A stretch of DNA of 64,000 bases from IMG/VR virus record IMGVR_UViG_3300036766_002288, positions 1 to 64,000 of that record. The stretch is one strand, 5' to 3'. Below are positions 30,005-39,000 of the stretch, piece after piece. The position numbers and the translations under genes are program-made. Under the pieces are notes generated by a model that worked only from the letters and a program-made list of their open reading frames with translations, was not told the DNA's origin and did no database searches. Numbering within the stretch: the first letter of the stretch is position 1; the number at the start of each line of letters is the position of its first letter. The stretch is from a virus.

Positions 30005-30747
30005 TATTGTCCCCCTAAAACTGAATTTAAATAAGCTAAAACTTCTGCCTCTGTCCTTGGTACGCGAATTGGCTGACCTTTGATGCTACCATTGTTTTCT
30101 TGTATTATTATTATTGGTATGCCGCCCCACTTAGCCACTATTTTATCAAGCCCTTTTTCTTTTAATAAAGGATTGGCAACATCATACACTCTATAAAAAG
30201 CATTTTTGGAAGTAGCCGCGTCCCTAACCTTTTGAGAATTAAGAACTTGGCCTAATTCAGGTGTACTATTGTTCATATCATATACAAAAGTAACATGGAA
30301 AGGCGCACCTCCAACACCAGGAGTTGGCACAGGTGGAGGATTAGGGCCTGGCGGAATAGGAGTTCCACCAACCGTTATATTGGTCCTTGCAAACTCCGTC
30401 ATTTTGCCACCGACTGAGCCGACAGCAAAAATGTTAATTAGCCCACCTTGGGGTGGGATTGAAATAACAATTGTGTTACCTTGGGGTAACGTAAAATACT
30501 TAATCTTAACCGCACTGACTACAAGCCATTTCACATCACCATTGCACTTGGCCTGGATTGTGATAAAGCCTTCATCATTTTTTACTGTCTGGTCTTCAGG
30601 GAGTTCTATCCCTTCTACTTTATTTCCAGACGCTGCAATAGGAGTTACCGTTGGAACTGTTGCCGTTGGAGGTGCTGGATTCTGCGATAAAGCAGGGGAT
30701 ATTAAGCCAAGAAGGAGAACACTACAAAGTAATTTTTTATATACCAT
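30004..30747 (-). CDS. Exported protein: Ig-like domain, Pro linker, thioredoxin-like C-terminus
   Basis: A 247-residue protein. The ATG at 30747 has CAGGTGAAT before it, and the longer TTG start lacks a site. The signal peptide is MVYKKLLCSVLLLGLISPAL. Residues about 50-135 form an Ig-like sandwich (GFITIQAKCNGDVKWLVVSA), then PPGPNPPPVPTP, then an alpha/beta domain (FHVTFVYDMNN, AFYRVYDV, GGIPIIIIQENNG) like a thioredoxin fold without CxxC. It is the first gene of the exported block. Confidence 0.65.
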   Translation of the reverse strand: MVYKKLLCSVLLLGLISPALSQNPAPPTATVPTVTPIAASGNKVEGIELPEDQTVKNDEGFITIQAKCNGDVKWLVVSAVKIKYFTLPQGNTIVISIPPQGGLINIFAVGSVGGKMTEFARTNITVGGTPIPPGPNPPPVPTPGVGGAPFHVTFVYDMNNSTPELGQVLNSQKVRDAATSKNAFYRVYDVANPLLKEKGLDKIVAKWGGIPIIIIQENNGSIKGQPIRVPRTEAEVLAYLNSVLGGQ

Positions 30748-30818
30748 ATTCACCTGTTGTTTAATAATCAAAATTTAAGATAGTAATTTTTTAAAAATTA
30801 AGCAAGAAAAAAATTTTC

Positions 30819-30846
30819 TTTACGGGACAGAAATTCGTGCTATGAT
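30819..30846 (+). promoter_or_regulatory. Sigma70-like promoter for the RNA ligase
   Basis: TTTACG (30819-30824), a 16-base spacer and TATGAT (30841-30846). A leader of about 50 bases ends in GAGGAGGTG before the ATG at 30903. One mismatch in the -10 hexamer. Confidence 0.45.
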
Positions 30847-30902
30847 ACCTTAGTTGTACCAGCCAAGCTGTGTCAATTTATTAGTAATTGAGGAGGTGAA
30901 TT

Positions 30903-31901
30903 ATGTCCACTCACACTTGTCCAGTTGTACCAATTGTGCTGGAAAAACACGATAATGCTGATTCCTTGTCCATTGTTAGGGTCAAGGGCTTTATCTATGT
31001 TGCTCGCACACAGGATTGGGTCAATCATCCGCTTGGCGTTTGGATTGAACCAGATATGGTTGTGCCCGCTGATCGTCCAGAATTTGCTTGGCTGGAAAAA
31101 TCTCATAAACTCATTGAGAACAATGGGGTTAAAGGCTACCGTATTAAGGTTAAGCAGCTTCGTGGCGTTATGTCTATGGGTCTAATGACTCCTGCACCAG
31201 AAGGTACTAAGGAAGGCGACGACCTTATGTCGCATTTTGGTATCGTTCGATACGAACCACCGATGCCGCTTTCCACTTACGGAGAAGCTACTAAACCGCC
31301 GCCAGGTGTCCGCTACTCTTACGACGTGGAAAATGCTTACAACTTCTCTCACCTCTTTACTGATGAGGAAGAGATTGTTGCCACGGAGAAAGTGCATGGT
31401 GCCAACGGTCGGTTTGCTTATGTGCCCGATATTGGAATGTTTGCAGGGAGCAGAACCGAATGGAAGCGACAGAATGATACTAACCTTTGGTGGAAAGCAT
31501 TAGAGAATAACCCAGAAGTTGTAGAGTTCTGTAAAGCTAATCCCGAAATCACCGTATATGGCGAAGTATACGGTCAAGTGCAAGACCTTACCTATGGTTT
31601 TGAAAAAGGCAAGGTTGCTATCATTGTATTCGACCTTCTTCGTAATGGCGAATGGATCAACCACGACGAAGCTAGGGAAATTGGTAAAACTCTTCCTTGG
31701 GTACCGATTATTTACCGTGGGCCTTGGAACAAAGAAAAAATCTTTGCTATTGCAGACGGTAAGTCTGAGGTCGCTAAAGTAAAGGGGAAAGACCAAATTC
31801 GTGAAGGTATTGTTGTTAAACCGCTCAAGGAACGTAGCAATCTTGAAATTGGTCGGACTCAAATTAAGATTGTTTCCAATGCTTACCTTGAACGGGCGTA
31901 A
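30903..31901 (+). CDS. RNA ligase (nucleotidyltransferase superfamily)
   Basis: A 332-residue protein that seals RNA ends through lysyl-AMP. The adenylation motif is EKVHGANGRF with Lys163. Then follow GEVYGQVQDL, FDLLRNG, REGIVVKP (motif IV) and IKIVSNAYL (motif V). An N-terminal domain of about 130 residues precedes it, as in the Deinococcus RnlA/Rnl5-like subgroup rather than T4 Rnl1 or Rnl2. It is followed by a Thg1-like gene, suggesting tRNA repair. Its strong ribosome-binding site suggests early expression. Confidence 0.85.
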   Translation: MSTHTCPVVPIVLEKHDNADSLSIVRVKGFIYVARTQDWVNHPLGVWIEPDMVVPADRPEFAWLEKSHKLIENNGVKGYRIKVKQLRGVMSMGLMTPAPEGTKEGDDLMSHFGIVRYEPPMPLSTYGEATKPPPGVRYSYDVENAYNFSHLFTDEEEIVATEKVHGANGRFAYVPDIGMFAGSRTEWKRQNDTNLWWKALENNPEVVEFCKANPEITVYGEVYGQVQDLTYGFEKGKVAIIVFDLLRNGEWINHDEAREIGKTLPWVPIIYRGPWNKEKIFAIADGKSEVAKVKGKDQIREGIVVKPLKERSNLEIGRTQIKIVSNAYLERA

Positions 31902-31903
31902 TT

Positions 31904-31936
31904 ACATGGCACTGACCTAATAGGTCAGTGCCATGT
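31904..31936 (+). terminator. Near-perfect palindrome after the RNA ligase
   Basis: ACATGGCACTGACCTA (31904-31919) and TAGGTCAGTGCCATGT (31921-31936) are exact complements with one central base. There is only a short T-stretch, so it may attenuate or protect the message rather than fully stop it before the Thg1-like gene. Confidence 0.6.
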
Positions 31937-31951
31937 TTATGGAGTATATAA

Positions 31952-32770
31952 ATGGCATCTGATAAGACTGAAATTGGAAATCGCATGAAATACTATGAAG
32001 GGTTTGAAACTCGTCGTAGACTTATGCCTTTAAATCCTGCTGTCTGCCGTTTAGATGGTAAGAATTTCCACAATTTTTGTCGTGGTTTAGAAAGACCTTA
32101 CGATGAACGCCTATCATCATTAATGTGTGACCTTACTACTTTCCTTGCCAAGGAGTTTTGCGCAGTTGCCGCCTATACTCAAAGTGATGAAATTACTCTT
32201 GTGTGGAATCAGGAAAGGTTTGATTCTGAAATCTTCTGTGATGGCAAGATTCAGAAAATGAATTCTTTATTGGCAGCTAGAACTTCTGTCAAATTTAATT
32301 CATTACTGTCCCAATACATTCCAGAAAAAGTCAGTATGGAACCGATCTTTGACTGCCGAATTTTCTCTTTGCCGAACACTACGGAAGCTGCCAACGTGTT
32401 CTTGTGGAGAGAAATTGATGCTGCGCGTAACAGCGTTCAAATGGCAGGGCGTGCTTATTTTTCTCATAATGAAGTGCAGGATAAGAATGGTTCAGAAATT
32501 CAGGAAATGCTTTTCTCAAAAAAGAACATTAACTGGAATGATTATCCTGCGTTTTTTCGCAGAGGTAGATATATATTACGGAGAATTAAAAAAGGAATAT
32601 TGAAATTTGAAGAAATAGAAACACTGCCACTAAAACACCACGCCCGCAGTAATCCAGAATTAGTTTGTGAACGAAATGTTTATGAAGAAGTTCATTTACC
32701 ACCGTTAAGGAAAATAGTCAATCGAGAAAGAGTTTTATTTTATAATGAGGAACCTAAAACAAAGGAATAG
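31952..32770 (+). CDS. Thg1-like 3'-5' RNA polymerase (tRNA-His guanylyltransferase family)
   Basis: A 272-residue protein that adds nucleotides to RNA 5' ends in the reverse direction. The palm motif RLDGKNFH (33-40) carries one metal-binding Asp, and TQSDEITLVW (76-85) the second acidic pair. The later HNEVQDKNG-type region is also typical of Thg1. Bacterial and phage members (TLPs) repair 5'-truncated tRNAs rather than adding G-1. An RNA ligase directly upstream supports a tRNA repair pathway against anticodon or acceptor nucleases. Confidence 0.85.
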   Translation: MASDKTEIGNRMKYYEGFETRRRLMPLNPAVCRLDGKNFHNFCRGLERPYDERLSSLMCDLTTFLAKEFCAVAAYTQSDEITLVWNQERFDSEIFCDGKIQKMNSLLAARTSVKFNSLLSQYIPEKVSMEPIFDCRIFSLPNTTEAANVFLWREIDAARNSVQMAGRAYFSHNEVQDKNGSEIQEMLFSKKNINWNDYPAFFRRGRYILRRIKKGILKFEEIETLPLKHHARSNPELVCERNVYEEVHLPPLRKIVNRERVLFYNEEPKTKE

Positions 32771-32772
32771 AA

Positions 32773-33324
32773 TTGAGTAAAATCAAAGTAACATGCAATT
32801 TTTGTAAAAAAAGGGTCATTAAGAATGCAGCAATTGTCAAATACCAACAAAAAAGAAATAAACCTTTTTATTGCGGATACAGTTGTTCTAACAAATCAAG
32901 AACTGAAGTCATCATAACAATATGTCAATGGTGTAAAAAATCTTATTCCCCAAAATGGAACAAAGCATCGTCTACTTTCTGTTCCATTAAATGCGGGAGT
33001 TTGTATAGTTCCCATCAAAGACATGTGAAGTATATAGAAAGATGGAAATTAGGATTAGAAAACGGAAATACTAGTAAGAATGGCGTCATGGTATCGTCCC
33101 ACATTCGCAAATATTTGTTTAAAAAATACAAAAGCAAATGCAGCGAATGCGGCTGGCATAAAATTCATCCTATAACGAGGCGAATACCTTTAGAAATTGA
33201 CCATTTGGATGGAAATTGGAAAAATAATTGTGAGAGCAACTTACGTTTAATTTGTCCTAATTGCCATTCACTATCCCCTAATTTTCGAGCATTGAACAAA
33301 GGCAGGGGAAGAAAAAACAATTAA
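32773..33324 (+). CDS. HNH homing endonuclease with zinc fingers, TTG start
   Basis: A 183-residue protein from TTG 32773, two bases after the Thg1-like stop. Zinc pairs CNFC, CGYSC, CQWC and CSIKC lie in the first 75 residues. The HNH module (about 122-166) is CSECGW, then EIDHLDGN, NLRLICPNCHS. This arrangement is typical of free-standing phage homing nucleases. It appears intact. It sits between repair genes with no shared function, as a mobile insertion would. Confidence 0.75.
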   Translation: MSKIKVTCNFCKKRVIKNAAIVKYQQKRNKPFYCGYSCSNKSRTEVIITICQWCKKSYSPKWNKASSTFCSIKCGSLYSSHQRHVKYIERWKLGLENGNTSKNGVMVSSHIRKYLFKKYKSKCSECGWHKIHPITRRIPLEIDHLDGNWKNNCESNLRLICPNCHSLSPNFRALNKGRGRKNN

Positions 33325-33353
33325 CCCAGATTTAGTAAGCATAGGTTAAAATT

Positions 33354-33566
33354 ATGGATGTAGCATTTTTTATGGGACTTGTTTCTGGAGTCTTTATAGG
33401 TTTAGGCTTCAGTCTATTTGTGTGCAAACACGTTAAGAAGGCAGTCTACGAGGCTATAGTGGAAGCCTTAAATACCAAAAAGACGAAACGAAAAGAAGAT
33501 ATTCTTAACGAAGACGAAGAAGAAGATTGGTGGAAGCCGAAAGGCTGGAGACCAGATGATGAATAA
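33354..33566 (+). CDS. Small single-pass membrane protein
   Basis: A 70-residue protein. One hydrophobic helix (about 4-26, VAFFMGLVSGVFIGLGFSLF) is followed by a charged cytosolic tail ending in an acidic/Trp segment (EDEEEDWWKPKGW). It overlaps the UDG start by 11 bases. No function was recognised. Confidence 0.6.
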   Translation: MDVAFFMGLVSGVFIGLGFSLFVCKHVKKAVYEAIVEALNTKKTKRKEDILNEDEEEDWWKPKGWRPDDE

Positions 33567-34131
33567 GTCGCAGATGCTAAGTCTGTTGGATGAGGAGGTT
33601 TGCAAATGTACTAAATGCCCAGAGTTAGTGACAAATCGCACACAAACAGTCCTAGACTCAGGCAATCCTGAGTCTAGGATTTTATTTGTTGGTGAAGCTC
33701 CTGGCCAGTCAGAAGATGAAAAAGGTGAAGTTTTTATAGGCAAAGCTGGGGAACTTCTAACCAATATTATAACTGCTTGTGGTCTCGATAGGGATCAAGA
33801 CACATATCTCATCAATCCCGTAAAATGTCGTCCACCGAATAATCGCAAGCCTTCCAAAATTGAACTGAGTAACTGTGCCCCGTTCTTTAAGTTGCAGATT
33901 AAGATTGCAAACCCAAAGTTTATAGTATGTCTAGGAGCAGTCGCTGCTAAGGCCATCCTTGATGTGGAAGAATCTGTTGGTATGTTGAGGGGGCGTTGGT
34001 TCAAATATGAGGACGGCATAGTAAACGCGGAAGTCCTAGTAACTTATCATCCAAGTTTTCTTCTAAGAAATCCTACCGCAAAAAAGGATGTTGCAGAAGA
34101 TATGCAGTTGTTGTTAGAGAAAATTAAATAG
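33556..34131 (+). CDS. Uracil-DNA glycosylase, family 4 type (Fe-S)
   Basis: A 191-residue protein that cuts uracil from DNA. Cysteines for a 4Fe-4S cluster are at 18 and 21 (CTKC), with further candidates at about 91 and 107. The active-site block GEAPGQSEDEKGEVFIGKAG lies at 46-65, NPVKCRPPNNRKP at 87-99, and the HPS loop reads YHPSFLLRNP. Length and order match family 4 or 5. Its 3' end forms one arm of a long hairpin element. Confidence 0.85.
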   Translation: MMNKSQMLSLLDEEVCKCTKCPELVTNRTQTVLDSGNPESRILFVGEAPGQSEDEKGEVFIGKAGELLTNIITACGLDRDQDTYLINPVKCRPPNNRKPSKIELSNCAPFFKLQIKIANPKFIVCLGAVAAKAILDVEESVGMLRGRWFKYEDGIVNAEVLVTYHPSFLLRNPTAKKDVAEDMQLLLEKIK

Positions 34132-34235
34132 TATGGCTCTGCTAGTAGTTCGGCTACCTTCGGTACTAGCCCCGTAACGGAGTCATCATTATGCTGTGGC
34201 ACCATTCGTCCGCTCGTCAACTGACCATACTATTT
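34126..34235. ncRNA. Structured 110-base intergenic element (RNA or complex terminator)
   Basis: An 11-bp closing stem, AAATAGTATGG (34126-34136) with CCATACTATTT (34225-34235), encloses a hairpin GCTAGTA/TACTAGC (34141-34147, 34164-34170) and CCG/CGG (34172-34180). UUCG-like loops are visible. The two closing arms overlap the stop codons of the converging genes. It is much more elaborate than the other terminators in the window. No tRNA pattern fits. Confidence 0.45.
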
Positions 34236-34744
34236 TAACTCTTCGGTCCTCTCTTCAAAGGCACAGGCTTCAGCTTTTCCATGTGACGGTCTGGTTTACC
34301 TTTAAGTTCGTGCATCATATTATAGACTTGTTTTGTAATTTCGAAAGCGTTCTCGCCTTTGCACTTCTCACTTGATTGCACACTAATTGTTTTTCTGTCT
34401 TTATTATAGAAGCCTTTGGACACTACGAAGCATTTGTGGGCAGGATTCCATGATACCACACAGACCCATTCGCCATCGTCCCAATTCCTGCTAGAGACCA
34501 ATACTCTTATTGGATTTTCGCCATAAACATGTTTAATATGGAAATTATGCTGTTTCAAGCCCGCCGAAACATACCCCAAAGCGATTTTGGCAAAACCATC
34601 TAGCACTTCATCTGGTTTGCTGCGGAAATTGACTTCGATGCTATATCTGGTGGCATTTGAACTCTCATTTAGCTCATCAGCCTGGACCATTAATAAAATA
34701 TCACCGACAGCGTGTTCATCAATATAATCTCTGAAATTTAGCAT
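34235..34744 (-). CDS. Late protein with CTS-like N-terminus
   Basis: A 169-residue protein. The ATG at 34744 starts MLNFRDYIDEHAVGD, an excellent capsid-targeting-like peptide with IDE at positions 8-10, exactly where T4 internal proteins have IAE. The remainder is an alpha/beta domain (RYSIEVNFRSKPDEVLDG, GEWVCVVSWNPAHKCFVV, FEITKQVYNMMHELKG) of unknown family. It is divergent from another CTS-like gene across a shared TATATATA. Confidence 0.7.
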   Translation of the reverse strand: MLNFRDYIDEHAVGDILLMVQADELNESSNATRYSIEVNFRSKPDEVLDGFAKIALGYVSAGLKQHNFHIKHVYGENPIRVLVSSRNWDDGEWVCVVSWNPAHKCFVVSKGFYNKDRKTISVQSSEKCKGENAFEITKQVYNMMHELKGKPDRHMEKLKPVPLKRGPKS

Positions 34745-34752
34745 ATCCACAT

Positions 34753-34760
34753 TATATATA
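34753..34760. promoter_or_regulatory. Palindromic TATATATA between two divergent CTS-like genes
   Basis: It ends five bases before the plus ATG (34766) and eight bases before the minus ATG (34744). Neither gene has a Shine-Dalgarno site. As a self-complementary late-like octamer it could serve both strands. Confidence 0.5.
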
Positions 34761-34765
34761 TCTTC

Positions 34766-35080
34766 ATGAAGACTTTTAGAGAATGGGTTAAAAAAAGAAT
34801 TGATGAAGATGGGACTTTTACGAATCCTATGGATATTCAGCAAGCTGTAGGTAATGCTTTGAACCCCACTCCTGGTGGTAATCTTAACCCAAACTTAATA
34901 GCTACACAATTCGTGCAGAAAATGAGTAAACCTGTTCTACAAGCTATTGCAAACAATCCTGTAATGCAGAAGCTCCAAGCTGCACAAACACTAGCCAATA
35001 AGAAGGCAACTCCAAACCAAGTAGTTGCGCCGACTACAATGGCAAATCCAGTCACCCCAGGCGGACTGAACTATAATTAG
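34766..35080 (+). CDS. Late protein with CTS-like N-terminus
   Basis: A 104-residue protein starting MKTFREWVKKRIDEDGTF, nearly the T4 peptide, with IDE at 12-14. The rest is Ala/Pro/Gln-rich and disordered (ATPNQVVAPTTMANPVTPGG). The start is only five bases from TATATATA. Its stop overlaps that of the opposing gene by four bases. Confidence 0.65.
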   Translation: MKTFREWVKKRIDEDGTFTNPMDIQQAVGNALNPTPGGNLNPNLIATQFVQKMSKPVLQAIANNPVMQKLQAAQTLANKKATPNQVVAPTTMANPVTPGGLNYN

Positions 35081-35979
35081 TCCATAGTAATTCCTAGAGT
35101 TGGTCCGTCTCCCCATCTGTAGATTAGGTCTTGACGCCAATCTTTAAGTCCCTCTTTGGATTCCTGTAGTAAAGCGGGACCGTCTAGTTGAACACCGCCA
35201 TTAGGCCCTGGAATGTTAGTCCATTTGCCACGAACACGTCCCAACATCGCCATAGCGTGATAAAAAGAACCAGTTATCATGGCGGTTGTAACCTGTTTAA
35301 AATCTGGTTTTTTCTGTAAGTAGTGAACCATTACGGCATTACATCCACACGGGGTAGGGTATAGTTTGATATTACAATAGCCATCAACCCATTCCCAGCC
35401 ACCTAACTGACTTGCCAATCTGTTATACATCTGTTCATACTGCTTATAAAGCACCCATTCTCCTGCTCTACCATAGATTGGAGTATTAGGGTCCATTAAA
35501 CCGCCCTGTATACTTGAATAAGCACCACCTGGGTAGTAGTATTCTATGGGAAGTACGCCGCCGATATCTGAGCCATTGAATGTAATATTAGGTTGTTCAC
35601 GGTAGTATACCATACGAATGAAGCCAACATCGGGGGGCATTGTATAAACGCTCTTGCCAGGTTGCGTATTGAATACATAATAGGTGAAATATTCACGACC
35701 TGCATATTCTTCAAACTCTAATAAGGCAAGGTCAACTGCTGCGTCTAATTGTTGGTCGTCTAATTCTATCTTAATGACTGGCGCACCTAATTGAAGAAGC
35801 ACTAAGTCTTTGATTTGCTCACGTACAATTTCACGACATGGACGCTTACCTATTTTACCACAACAGGCTGGCCCTGTTAAACCATTAGGGAACCCAGAGC
35901 CGTTGCCACTACATTGGTTGGCCTGAGATTGGCTAGGTCGGTTAATAAACAAAGTATTGTTGTTACAACTATTTGACAT
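35077..35979 (-). CDS. Putative virion structural protein (neck/connector type)
   Basis: A 300-residue protein. A Cys/Gly/Asn N-terminal arm (1-50) is followed by LGAPVIKIELDDQQLDAAVD and FEEYAGREYFTYYVF, a pattern I associate with T4-like phage head-to-tail connector or neck proteins. The later part (GSFYHAMAMLGRVRGKW) is helical. It lies divergently from the 1182-residue gene, upstream of the neck and sheath genes. The exact T4 counterpart is not assigned. Confidence 0.5.
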   Translation of the reverse strand: MSNSCNNNTLFINRPSQSQANQCSGNGSGFPNGLTGPACCGKIGKRPCREIVREQIKDLVLLQLGAPVIKIELDDQQLDAAVDLALLEFEEYAGREYFTYYVFNTQPGKSVYTMPPDVGFIRMVYYREQPNITFNGSDIGGVLPIEYYYPGGAYSSIQGGLMDPNTPIYGRAGEWVLYKQYEQMYNRLASQLGGWEWVDGYCNIKLYPTPCGCNAVMVHYLQKKPDFKQVTTAMITGSFYHAMAMLGRVRGKWTNIPGPNGGVQLDGPALLQESKEGLKDWRQDLIYRWGDGPTLGITMD

Positions 35980-36029
35980 TAACTGTATATATAATTGTTA
36001 AGAGGAAATATAGAATAGGGAGAGATAAA

Positions 36030-39000
36030 TTGTTTATTAAACCTTTTGAATTTGAGAGTTTTTTCAATAAAGACTGGAAGAAATTTATAGAGTCAGCCCT
36101 TTTTGAGGCACATCACAAGGCAAAAGAAGCCCTAAGTATGGGTGGTGGTGAAGTTCCAAAGATGCATTTCTTACCAGGAGACTATACAAAAGACCAAAAA
36201 TATTTTACACAATTCCATCCAGAGGCACTTGGTCATGCAGCAAAACAGAGATATGCGGATGACTTACTCAAGATGGGACAACATTGGGACGTAACTGGTA
36301 AGTTACCAGAAGACATGGATCGGGCGGAAGGTGGTTTTAGAACAATTATCAAAAAACCAGGGAGAAAAAGTGCAGAGGAAAGTGGTATTGACCGTTTTCG
36401 CGTCTATAAGCATGTATTAAGTGATATTCTAACTCCTGAAGAATACGCTGATTTGGATGACGAACAAAAAAAGGCATATGATGAAGCACCAACTGAAAAA
36501 GTGAAAGACGAAGAAAGCGGAGAAATGGTGCCAAAGAAGTTATTAAAGATTTACACAGGGCATTCACATCTTGCTAAAGCTCTAAGTGCGCCTGCAAAAA
36601 TAATTTCCAACCAACACGAATACGAAGGCAATACAAAATTCAAGCCAGGCATAGGCTTAAATGATATTAAAATGCACGATGCAGAAGGAAATGTAATAGA
36701 ACCAGACCCACAGCATGTTAAAGATTATTTGGCATCGGGTCATGGCCCATATGATTATGATCTTGGTAAGGTTCGCATGGTTCCAAAAGAACTTTATGAA
36801 AAATTATCTGACGATGAAATTATTGAAAGAATGCATCCAAAATGGAAGTCTTTATATGCACATATTGCAAAAGACCCAAATTGGACTAATATGCGTGATT
36901 CACTAAGGCACGGCGATAAGAAAATCGTTCGTGAAATCATGAGTAAAAACAAAAGTTTCAAAGAACTAAGTAACGCTATTGACAAAACAAAAAAGAAGAT
37001 GCAGGAAGAACCTGGACATAGCATGGCTGGTTTTGAGCCAATTAAGACCGAAAAAGCAACTTCTTTCATGAGTGATTGGATGCGAGCTAGTGCATTGGGC
37101 CTTTTGGGGCCTAGATTAAAAGAAGGAGAAATGGTAAAAGACCCTGTAACTGGAAAGAAAGTTCCAGTGCATCTAATGCCATCTGAAGAAGCTAGTAAAT
37201 ATTTTGGTGGTAGGAATTTTACAGCTGGTTTTCATGCTGGTTTATCGAGAGGCAGCAAAGATGGCAAAAAAGCACATCCAGGCGAACACATTAATCTAGA
37301 AATCCCTGTAATCCCAAGAATGGTTTCTTGGGAAGACCAAAGTGTGAGTGGTGCATCTTTAGGACATGAGCAGAAAAAGATATGGGTTCCTTATTTGTAT
37401 GATGCTAAAACTATACCACATATTCCTTGGAATACAGAACAAAAGGCTATAATGGCACACCGCAAAAATCCAGATTTGTTGCCTGGATTCGGTGATTCAG
37501 ACAAACCATTAACGCCCGAAGAGAAAGAAAAATTAACGGCAGCTTATGAAGACGCCATTAATAATAAAAATTCTAAAGGTGAGCCAACTGCCCAAGCATC
37601 AAAACTAAAACAAGACTCTACGTCCATTGATATTACTAATATAATGAATAATTGGGATTTGTTAACTCCAGAACAAAGAGAGCATGTCGTCAAGAATTCT
37701 AGGAGCTTATTGCAACACGCAAAAGCCATGCATGGAAAATTTGACACAGCGTCAGCTTCCGATAAGTATTCCCACTCAAACTACAGTCACGGACTTGGAT
37801 ATGACGTAAACAAAAGCAGTATAGGTTCTGCATACTTGCATTTAAATGAAGCTCATAGGAAAGCAGTTATAGATAAATATAGCAAGCAAATGGCTGAAGA
37901 AGCAACCAAGGGTGTTTATGGTTGGTTATATGGTTCTAAAGCCGCTGGCGCTATTATGCAAGGTGGAAAACAAGGAGATGAACAAAAACTATCTCAATCT
38001 GCACTTGTGCCGCAATATATTAAGGCCGCGATGGAAAACGTTACTCCAGAACTTATTGAGATTTCCAAATATTATCTCATGACATGGTTAAACGACTATT
38101 GGGTTGGTATTGACGATTCATCTGTAGGTTTAAATGCGGTCAAAGCACCTGCAATTATAGCCAATCCAGAGATTGCAACTAAAGAAAGAATAAATAAAGT
38201 TATATCACTAATGGCCACTCTATCACAAGGAGCAATTAGTAATGCACCACCAAGAAGGGCAAGAACAAAATTTGGCCATCAGACAGGTGCGACTTCTGAC
38301 ATTGGTGGGGATACAGACATTACTAATTTAACTTCTAAAGAAGATCAACAAAAGAAATATGGTCAGTGGCAACAAGATTGGTGGACAAATCGTCTCGCTA
38401 AGCATCCTGGGGAAAAAGTTGGAATGTCATGGAAAGGCAACTTAGGTGAATTCACGTTGCCTAAAATTGCCGAAGGTATCCGCCAAAGAGTTAAAGATTC
38501 CTTGGGCGGTGCTGCTAGCGCAGAAGTTGATAAAGCTATGGCAAAAGCTACAAAAAGAATGCAAATTGCTATTGAGGCAGCACAAGCTTTAACAGGTTAT
38601 TATGATAACGAATATTCGTTAGAAAAAAACGAAAAAGGTGAGCCAAAATATACAGAGGAAGAATTGGAAAAAATAGTAGACGAGCGTGTTAAAAAAGAAC
38701 TTCCAGAAACATTGGCAAAACAAGCGCCAGAACTATTCGCAAATATGAGTAAAGATGAAAAAGAAGATTTAGAAACAAGATTGAGAGAAAAACAACAATC
38801 TGCTGGCTCAATGTATCTGCATCACGATTCTGAAAAAGAAACTCCAGAATATATTAAAGAATTTGAAGAAGCTATGAATGAATTCTGGAGTAATGTTGCC
38901 ACAGAAGAATCAGCATACATGCCAAAATACGATGAAACTAATAAAAAGTTTATAGATGATACTTATAAGATTTACTTACCAGATTTTTGGAAAAGAGGTG

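Noticed and set aside
34126-34235. tRNA or tmRNA gene
   Set aside because: Hairpins are present but there is no T-loop GTTCGAATC-type sequence, no acceptor stem with proper spacing and no CCA in place, on either strand.
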